From a virus, in IMG/VR virus record IMGVR_UViG_3300032516_000090, positions 1 through 35,175 of that record: 35,175 nucleotides of DNA, one strand, 5' to 3'. Shown here one piece after another: positions 29,530 to 35,175 of this stretch (its first letter is position 1; the number at the start of each line of letters is the position of its first letter). Under the pieces are notes generated by a model, which ran no database searches, was not told the origin of the DNA, and worked only from the letters and a program-made list of their open reading frames with translations. A program made the position numbers and the translations under genes.

Positions 29530-30747
29530 ATGGGTAAGTTTGTTGAGGTGCTTTTAGAAGGGGGAAGTAGATCTGGAAAAACTTTCATTGCTTGTTATGC
29601 AATTATAGCAAGGGCTTTAAAATACAAAAACTCTCACCATTTAATCGTCCGGAAACATTTCAACCACATTAAACAGTCGATATGGTATCAAACACTCCCG
29701 TCTGTTCTTAGAATTGCCTTTGATAACTATAAAGTCAGGGAAAATAAATCTGACTGGTTTATTGAGTTTCCAAATGGCTCTCAAATATGGATAGCAGGGA
29801 CAGACGACAAAGAACGGATTGAAAAGATTCTTGGTTCAGAGTGGGATACTATTTACATGAATGAAGCTTCACAAATGGGCTATAATATTTATGAGATACT
29901 TAAAACCAGACTCAATCCACAGCAGGGAATTAAACCGTTATTCTTGATTGACTATAACCCCCCGTCAAAAAAGCATTGGGGCTTTAAAGTATTCAGATTA
30001 AAGGTAAATCCTGAAAACGACACTCCATTAAGAAATCCAGACAGATACACGTTTATTAAAATGAATCCCACAGACAACGCTGATAATCTGTCTAATAGTT
30101 ATATAGAAACGCTTGAGTCGATGTCAGAAAAGAACCGGAAAAGGTTTTTAGATGGTAACTACTCAGACGATGCTGAGGGTGCATTATGGAAACGGGAATG
30201 GATTGTAAAGAATCGTCTTGCTTTAATGCCTGAAAATATAATCCGCTGCGTTGTTGCTATAGATCCGAATGTAACAGCCGATAAAAATGTCAGTGAAAAT
30301 ACAGACGAAGCGGGAATTATAACAGTGGGACAAATCAGGATTGACAAAGACGACCATTATATTATTATGAGTGATGACTCAATGCCGGGGCTTTCATGGG
30401 GCGAAAAGTCGGTTGAATTATATCATAAATTCAAAGCTGATAAGATAATCGGAGAGGTCAATCAGGGAGGAGACCTGATTGAAATGAATGTCCGGAATTA
30501 TGATAGGAATGTTTCTTACGATTCAGTCAGGGCAACAAGAGGAAAAGAAGTCAGAGCCGAGCCGATAGCTGATCTATATAGACGGGGGTTTGTCCATCAT
30601 ATTGGAGAGTTTCCGGATCTTGAATCAGAGTTATGTGAATGGACTCCCGGCGCGAACAGGTCTCCGAATAGGCTTGACGCTCTTGTATGGGGGGTTTCTT
30701 ATCTTGCAGGATTAGGTGAAGCTTATGCAAAAATTAGAAAATGGTGA
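29530..30747 (+). CDS. terL: terminase large subunit (TerL)
   Basis: 405 aa from the ATG at 29530. Walker A GGSRSGKT (11-18), Walker B DTIYMNEAS (106-114), coupling-type LDYNPPS-like region (FLIDYNPPSKKHWG). The nuclease domain has VVAIDPNVTAD, a typical first Asp, and a C-terminal RLDALVWGVSYLAGL. The frame is open upstream to 29464 and reads TFNKTSKQKDAIRL, the KQ adenine-binding motif normally at the N-terminus. No ATG, GTG or TTG precedes it, so the start may be non-AUG or reached by frameshift from TerS. The motor packages DNA into the prohead. Confidence 0.93.
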   Translation: MGKFVEVLLEGGSRSGKTFIACYAIIARALKYKNSHHLIVRKHFNHIKQSIWYQTLPSVLRIAFDNYKVRENKSDWFIEFPNGSQIWIAGTDDKERIEKILGSEWDTIYMNEASQMGYNIYEILKTRLNPQQGIKPLFLIDYNPPSKKHWGFKVFRLKVNPENDTPLRNPDRYTFIKMNPTDNADNLSNSYIETLESMSEKNRKRFLDGNYSDDAEGALWKREWIVKNRLALMPENIIRCVVAIDPNVTADKNVSENTDEAGIITVGQIRIDKDDHYIIMSDDSMPGLSWGEKSVELYHKFKADKIIGEVNQGGDLIEMNVRNYDRNVSYDSVRATRGKEVRAEPIADLYRRGFVHHIGEFPDLESELCEWTPGANRSPNRLDALVWGVSYLAGLGEAYAKIRKW

Positions 30748-30753
30748 GGAAAG

Positions 30754-32154
30754 ATGAGAAATCAAGAAATAAATAATTCAGAAATAAAGCGTTTTACATG
30801 GTCAGGAAATGAACCGATGGACAACGAAAAAATAGTCAAGATTGTTAAAGACTATTTATCAGGTGAAGAACTGAAAAGACTGCAAAGATATGCAATGTAT
30901 TATGAATCAATGAACCCCACAATGTACTATAAATATAAAGATAAAGAATACAGGGGCAAGACTCCGAATAACTTTGTCCCGACCGCTTATTATTCAACAA
31001 TCGTTGATACTATGGCAGGATATATGTTTCAGAATATTCAGTACACCAATAAAGATAAATCAGAAAATATTGATTACCTTAAAGACATTCTATTCTTAAA
31101 CGATATAGAAGTCAAAGACATGGAAACAGGACTTCGTGCGCTTGCTTATAATAAAGCTGCTGAACTTGTTTACACCACCGGAGATGTAAATTCAATAGAA
31201 ATTAAATTCGTTTCTTTAGATCCAAGACAGGTTATTTTTGTTTACAATGAATCAATTGAGCCTGAAGTAATATGTGGAATAATTGTTCGTACTTCAAATG
31301 ATGAAAAATATGACTTAATGATTGATGTGATTTATGCTGATAAATGGCAATATTATTACATGAATAATAATGAACTTACAGTTAGAGAAGATGAACGAAT
31401 ATTGTTTTTTTCTGAATGTCCAGTAGTAGAATACAGAACAGAGATTTTAAATACTAACTCCTCTTTCAATGTGATTATTCCTTACATAGATGCACTTGAT
31501 TTTATTATGTCCGGTAATTCAAACGAGATTGCCCGTTTAGTTGATGCTATGCTTGTTATTGGTAAGATAATTAAAGATGAAGATCTTGAACATATGGAAG
31601 AATGGAAAGTCTTAGAGGGAATGAAGACTGAAGACCGCGCGGAATATATAACGAAAGACATGTCGCCGGTGTTTCGTGAATATGTTTCTAAATTGTTGAT
31701 AAATGAAATACACAAACATTCACATGTTATTGACTGGTATTCTCCCGACTCAGGACTTACCGGAGAGGTAAGCGCAAAGGCTTTAATTACACGTCTTTTT
31801 GATATGGATATGTACTCTCAGAGAATGGAAAAAGTATTTAGACGCGGCACTAAAAAAAGAATCAGGCTCATTTCTGAGTTGATGGTTAAGAAGTCAATTC
31901 CAATATCAGATGTTGAAATTATCTATAACAGGACACTTCCTAACACTGCCATTGACACAGCGGTAGCATTAAAAGACGTTCCGTTCATAGACGATGAAAC
32001 AAAGCTTGAAATGTGTGGTCTTGATGCTGAAAAGATTATGAAGCGAAAAGAAGAGCAGGCAAAGGAAATAAATATTTCTGATTTAATCCCACAGAAAAAA
32101 GAAACTGAAGAAAATAAAGAAAATATAATGCTATTTAACGGTAAAACAGATTGA
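30754..32154 (+). CDS. portal protein (SPP1 gp6-like)
   Basis: 466 aa with AGGAAAG upstream. Typical segments: NFVPTAYYSTIVDTMAGYMF near the N-terminus, ALAYNKAAELVYTTGD, FVSLDPRQVIFVYNESIEPE, NVIIPYIDALDFIMSGNSNE, and AKALITRLFDMDMYSQRMEK in the helical stem region. Dodecameric portal through which DNA enters. The C-terminal tail is charged. Follows terL by seven bases. Confidence 0.92.
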   Translation: MRNQEINNSEIKRFTWSGNEPMDNEKIVKIVKDYLSGEELKRLQRYAMYYESMNPTMYYKYKDKEYRGKTPNNFVPTAYYSTIVDTMAGYMFQNIQYTNKDKSENIDYLKDILFLNDIEVKDMETGLRALAYNKAAELVYTTGDVNSIEIKFVSLDPRQVIFVYNESIEPEVICGIIVRTSNDEKYDLMIDVIYADKWQYYYMNNNELTVREDERILFFSECPVVEYRTEILNTNSSFNVIIPYIDALDFIMSGNSNEIARLVDAMLVIGKIIKDEDLEHMEEWKVLEGMKTEDRAEYITKDMSPVFREYVSKLLINEIHKHSHVIDWYSPDSGLTGEVSAKALITRLFDMDMYSQRMEKVFRRGTKKRIRLISELMVKKSIPISDVEIIYNRTLPNTAIDTAVALKDVPFIDDETKLEMCGLDAEKIMKRKEEQAKEINISDLIPQKKETEENKENIMLFNGKTD

Positions 32155-32249
32155 AAATAATAGCTATAACATTATTAACATTTATTTTTATGTGTTCTAT
32201 TATAGTTTTATTCAGAGTTATAATATCGATTGAATGGATGTACGAATGA
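32151..32249 (+). CDS. 32-aa single-helix membrane protein (tentative)
   Basis: A TTG at 32151 overlaps the portal stop (TTGA) and opens a frame encoding a strongly hydrophobic helix (IIAITLLTFIFMCSIIVLF). The frame ends in an ATGA overlap with the next gene. There is no good Shine-Dalgarno, so translation would depend on coupling. Listed because it fills the 80-bp gap exactly. Confidence 0.4.
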   Translation: MKIIAITLLTFIFMCSIIVLFRVIISIEWMYE

Positions 32250-33325
32250 ACTGGGAAAGCTTCCAAAGTCAAGGATCGATAATGGTTCAATCAGAAATTG
32301 ATGCACTATCTAAACAGGTACTTGAACAGTATGAGATTGCTTATAAACAAATCAGCTTAGAACTTGAAAAAGTATATGGAAAATTACTTTCCGGAGTTGA
32401 TCCCATTGATTATTATAACACCTTAATGAAATTTAACAGACTTCAGAAATTACAGGATGAAGTCAAATCACTTTACAATACATATTCAAATAAAGCGGGC
32501 TTAATCACTGAGAATATTTCTTTTGTCGGTTTTTCAAACTCATATTATATCAGTCAATACGCTGCTTCATGGTTAGGGTCTTTCCCGATTGGAATACTGC
32601 CTTATAATTTAGCGGAATATGCTGTTTACGGAATGCGTGATTCATGGCTCGCAATTAAAGCAAAAAAAGGAATAGAGGCGGTTTACGGAGATGTTTCATT
32701 ATACAAAGCTAAAAGTGCAACCCTCTTGGAGTTACTTAAAAAGAATCAGGCGCAGGAATTATTTAAAATACAGAATACAATTACTCAGGGACTTCTACAG
32801 GGTAAAGGTTATATCAAACTTGTTGAAGATATTAAGAATATTATCGGAGTTACGGCAATTAAAAACGGAGAGATAACAGCCACTGGTGCAAAGTCTAACG
32901 CTATGAGAATAATCAGGACTGAATCGAATAGAACTATGAACGCCGGACATTATGCCAACAGTAAGTATCTTGATTCAATCGGTCTTGAAGTCAAACGGAG
33001 ACTTGTTTCCGTGCTTGACAATCGCACACGGGGACAATCAGCAAGAATGGACGGACAGACAGTCGGAGTGGATGAACCGTTTAAATACCCCGGCGGTGCT
33101 ACTGCGATGTATCCGGGCAATTCAGGCGTTGCCGCTTATGACATAAACGACAGGGAAAGTGTAATTGATATTATAGACGGTAATGAACCTGAAATAAGAT
33201 TAGGACGTAATCCAGTAACCGGAGAGAATGAAACATTTACATATAAGAACTTTGACGCATGGCGAAAAGAAAACGGACTCATTAAAAATAAATATGGTGA
33301 AATTCTATTCCCACAGGAGAAATAA
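32246..33325 (+). CDS. minor head protein (SPP1 gp7 / Mu F-like)
   Basis: 359 aa from the ATG at 32246 (ATGA overlap); an in-frame ATG at 32234 adds four residues. A helical N-terminal 200 residues is followed by the gp7-like C-terminal domain: NAMRIIRTESNRTMNAGHYA, RLVSVLDNRTRGQSARMDGQ, then FKYPGGATAMYPGN. This family binds the portal or DNA inside the head and is packaged during prohead assembly. Confidence 0.88.
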   Translation: MNWESFQSQGSIMVQSEIDALSKQVLEQYEIAYKQISLELEKVYGKLLSGVDPIDYYNTLMKFNRLQKLQDEVKSLYNTYSNKAGLITENISFVGFSNSYYISQYAASWLGSFPIGILPYNLAEYAVYGMRDSWLAIKAKKGIEAVYGDVSLYKAKSATLLELLKKNQAQELFKIQNTITQGLLQGKGYIKLVEDIKNIIGVTAIKNGEITATGAKSNAMRIIRTESNRTMNAGHYANSKYLDSIGLEVKRRLVSVLDNRTRGQSARMDGQTVGVDEPFKYPGGATAMYPGNSGVAAYDINDRESVIDIIDGNEPEIRLGRNPVTGENETFTYKNFDAWRKENGLIKNKYGEILFPQEK

Positions 33326-33326
33326 C

Positions 33327-33569
33327 ATGGCTATAATTTCAGAAATACAACTATCGGTAATATCAAATAACAAGCACTATAGTAGTAAAATAATATGGTA
33401 TTTAAAACAACTCTTTCCACTACTGTATTTTTCAGAATATAAAATATATATTAACAGAGAAATGCACATGGTTACATCATGGAATATGTGGCTTGGCAAG
33501 TGTTACAATATTAGATCATTTGAAATTATTAGAGAAGTTGAACACATGACAGATAAAGAAATAGCTTAA
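33327..33569 (+). CDS. 80-aa hypothetical protein
   Basis: AGGAG stands eight bases before the ATG. Basic and aromatic-rich (YSSKIIWYLKQLFPLLYFSE, MVTSWNMWLGKCYN). An in-frame start at 33228 lies within the minor head gene and is unlikely. No family recognised. It occupies the gap before the scaffold gene. Confidence 0.55.
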   Translation: MAIISEIQLSVISNNKHYSSKIIWYLKQLFPLLYFSEYKIYINREMHMVTSWNMWLGKCYNIRSFEIIREVEHMTDKEIA

Positions 33570-33573
33570 AAAA

Positions 33574-33589
33574 AGAGTTGACAAACTCT
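33574..33589 (+). promoter_or_regulatory. inverted repeat before the scaffold gene
   Basis: AGAGTT (33574-33579) and AACTCT (33584-33589) are perfect complements around GACA, preceded by seven A and followed by A+T-rich TATAATATAAATAA. It contains TTGACA, but no -10 at a usable spacing. It may be an operator, weak terminator or processing site ahead of scaffold and capsid. Confidence 0.4.
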
Positions 33590-33616
33590 ATATAATATAA
33601 ATAAGGTGGTTAAAAT

Positions 33617-34228
33617 ATGTTACAACCAGATACAACGGTTCAGGGATCAATTCAGGAACCGGCAACTATTCCGGCGGGGACTATCCAGTCAACACCAAAT
33701 ATCAGCAGTGAAGAATTTGAAGCTATTAAAAAAGCCTTAGAGGACAGCAAAAAAGAAATCTCAGGATTGAATCGTAAAAACACAGAATACGAAAAAGCGA
33801 TTCAGCAGAAAGAACTTGAAAAATTATCAGAGCAGGACAGGGCAAAAGCTGAACTTGAATTGATAAAACAAGAAAAACTTAAAACTGAGGCAGAAATCAA
33901 AGAAATAAGTTTAGCAAGGGTAATTGATACAGAACTATTTAATGCGGGGATAACTCCGGAATTTGCAAAACGCATTAAAGGTGAAACGCCTGAAGAGATA
34001 AAAGCTGATATTAAATTATTCAAAGAACAGTACGATAAAGATGTAAATGCACTGGTAGAAAAGAAAGTAAATGAAGCACTGGGTGGTAAACCACCGGCAA
34101 CGGGCGGGACTCCATCTGGCAGTTTAAGACAGCAACTTATAAATCAGTACAATGAAGCAGAGAAAAAGGGAGACGGCGCGGCAATGTTCAGCTTGAAAGA
34201 ACATATTCGCAAACTCCCTAAAGAATAA
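33617..34228 (+). CDS. scaffold protein (DUF4355-like)
   Basis: 203 aa, AGGTGG upstream. A Pro/Thr-rich N-terminus is followed by a long charged coiled coil (about 35-105), then LARVIDTELFNAGITPEFAK and a Gly/Pro linker (GGKPPATGGTPSGSLRQQL) before a basic C-terminal helix (LKEHIRKLPKE). Coil plus basic C-terminus just before the capsid gene is the standard scaffold design: the C-terminus binds the capsid subunit. Confidence 0.82.
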   Translation: MLQPDTTVQGSIQEPATIPAGTIQSTPNISSEEFEAIKKALEDSKKEISGLNRKNTEYEKAIQQKELEKLSEQDRAKAELELIKQEKLKTEAEIKEISLARVIDTELFNAGITPEFAKRIKGETPEEIKADIKLFKEQYDKDVNALVEKKVNEALGGKPPATGGTPSGSLRQQLINQYNEAEKKGDGAAMFSLKEHIRKLPKE

Positions 34229-34248
34229 AAATTTAAAGAGGTACAAAA

Positions 34249-35175
34249 ATGAAAATACTTATGTTAATGCTTATACAGTTTATAGGCATGGTCAAGAGGT
34301 CGGTTATACTGATGGCATATACTGACACAGAAGACCTGAATTACAGGGGCGAGCTTTTTCTTATCGGTGCGTATCAAACTCCATTTCTTTCCATGATGGG
34401 TGGTATCGGCGCGGGAATGCGATCAAACAGCTTTATTTTCCCACTTGCTCAGCCCTATGGACTCTCGGCGGCAAGTCAACCTGCTATAACTGAAGCGGTT
34501 TCAGCGGCTGCAGGAACTCCCACAACTATTACAAGAAGTCAGGAAACAAACACAGTACAGATATTTAAATATGATGCGGCTGTTTCATTTGTAAAACAAA
34601 GTCAGTTTGGAATTATGTCTGGAATAAACACCAGTGCGGAAAACCCTGTAACTGATGAACTCACTTTCCAGAAACAAGGTCAACTTTACCAAATGGCTAT
34701 TGACATGGAATACAGCTTTCTCAATGGTGCATTTGCAGACTCTTCCGGATCTGCTACAACTGCCGCAAAAACAAGAGGTATAATCACAGCTTCAACCACA
34801 AACACAGTGGCGGGCGGTTCTGCAGCTCTTACAAAAGCAATGGTTAACGAAGTACTGAGAGAGATGGCAACAAATGGAGCTAAATTTCAAAACTGCGTTA
34901 TTTTCGTGAATGCTTTCCAAAAACAAAAGCTTTCAGATATTTACGGATATGCACCGCAGGATAGAAATATCGGCGGACTTAACGTAAAAACCATAGAGAC
35001 AGATTTTGCAACTATGGGCGTTGTTTATGATCCTTTCGTTCCCGCTGGCACTCTTCTTATTGCCGATATGGCAGTATGTAACCCTGTATTCGTTCCCATA
35101 TCTTTTAACGGTGAAGACTTCTCCACAGACATGGCAGGATCTGACGTTCTCTGGGTGCCTACTGCGATAACTTCA
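34249..35175 (+). CDS. major capsid protein (SU10/DUF5309-like), N-terminal part
   Basis: Frame runs off the window end; with bases 1-220 the full protein is 339 aa. AAAGAGG lies seven bases before the ATG at 34249, but the first 21 residues are unusually hydrophobic (MKILMLMLIQFIGM). The ATG at 34312, also with AGAGG upstream, gives a more usual capsid start (MAYTDTEDLNYRGELFLIGA). The core YQTPFLSMMGGIGAGMRSNS, LTFQKQGQLYQMAIDMEYSF and CVIFVNAFQKQKLSDIYGYA fits the HK97-fold SU10 capsid family. Follows the scaffold gene. Confidence 0.88.
   Translation, partial: MKILMLMLIQFIGMVKRSVILMAYTDTEDLNYRGELFLIGAYQTPFLSMMGGIGAGMRSNSFIFPLAQPYGLSAASQPAITEAVSAAAGTPTTITRSQETNTVQIFKYDAAVSFVKQSQFGIMSGINTSAENPVTDELTFQKQGQLYQMAIDMEYSFLNGAFADSSGSATTAAKTRGIITASTTNTVAGGSAALTKAMVNEVLREMATNGAKFQNCVIFVNAFQKQKLSDIYGYAPQDRNIGGLNVKTIETDFATMGVVYDPFVPAGTLLIADMAVCNPVFVPISFNGEDFSTDMAGSDVLWVPTAITS
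35049..35175. repeat. terminal direct repeat, right copy
   Basis: Exact copy of bases 1-127. It should be removed before counting genes, because it duplicates about 42 codons of the capsid gene. Confidence 0.95.

Noticed and set aside
33578-33601. Sigma70 promoter with TTGACA and TATAAT before the scaffold gene
   Set aside because: The spacing between the hexamers is only 7 bp (12 bp for the alternative TATAAA).

Overview
This window is a complete, or almost complete, tailed-phage genome from a low-G+C host, not a slice of a bacterial chromosome. Bases 1-127 recur exactly as the last 127 bases (35049-35175). Joined through that overlap, the genome is a 35,048-bp circle (or circularly permuted molecule), and the major capsid gene, cut by the window ends, becomes one intact frame (34249 -> 35048, then 1 -> 220). 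A complete siphovirus gene set is present: TerS/TerL, portal, minor head protein, scaffold, capsid, connectors, tail tube, frameshifted tail chaperone, tape measure, distal tail, fibre and lysis genes. No rRNA, tRNA, CRISPR array, integrase or bacterial housekeeping gene was seen. Shine-Dalgarno sites are strong (AGGAG type) and promoters are of sigma70 type. A host cannot be named; a ferredoxin-like gene would fit an anaerobe.

Layout. Two opposed blocks diverge from about 27.4 kb and converge at about 14.4 kb. The plus-strand block (27528 -> end -> 1 -> 14381) begins with small proteins, a ferredoxin-like protein and a cytosine methyltransferase. It continues through packaging and head genes, a beta-helix virion protein, connectors, tail tube, chaperones with a -1 frameshift site, a 715-aa tape measure, tail tip, an S74-type fibre, and a lysis cassette that ends at a strong terminator (14421-14453). 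The minus-strand block (27379 -> 14452) carries early genes. In order of transcription these are a broken pentapeptide-repeat gene, a ribbon-helix-helix protein, a recombination module (annealing protein, YqaJ exonuclease, coiled-coil protein, SSB), a DNA methyltransferase, a KilAC antirepressor, a replication initiator, an Rnl2-like RNA ligase, HNH endonucleases, a winged-helix protein, a truncated BRO-N protein, a second cytosine methyltransferase, a RusA-like resolvase, a MazG-like protein and many tiny genes. Several of the tiny genes encode single-helix membrane proteins.

The most unusual signal is a pair of related RNA elements on the minus strand (about 18525-18635 and 23018-23130). 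Each has its own promoter overlapped by an inverted-repeat operator. Each then folds as hairpin 1 (6-bp stem, G.G mismatch, 3-4 bp, 13-nt loop), a short linker containing UUAAA-UCU, and hairpin 2 ending in a U tract. In each, the loop of hairpin 1 is perfectly complementary (8 or 7 bases) to the loop of hairpin 2, although the loop sequences themselves differ. Each stands directly in front of an antirepressor-family gene (BRO-N; KilAC). They look like members of one small-RNA or leader family controlling antirepressors. By position, though not visibly by sequence, this recalls the c4 immunity RNA of phage P1.

Other points: three DNA methyltransferases in 35 kb, an RNA ligase without visible partners, a stand-alone 4Fe-4S ferredoxin-like gene overlapping a methyltransferase, repeats inside the replication-initiator gene that could be an origin, and two genes (terminase large subunit, distal tail protein) whose first plausible ATG cuts into recognisable protein sequence.
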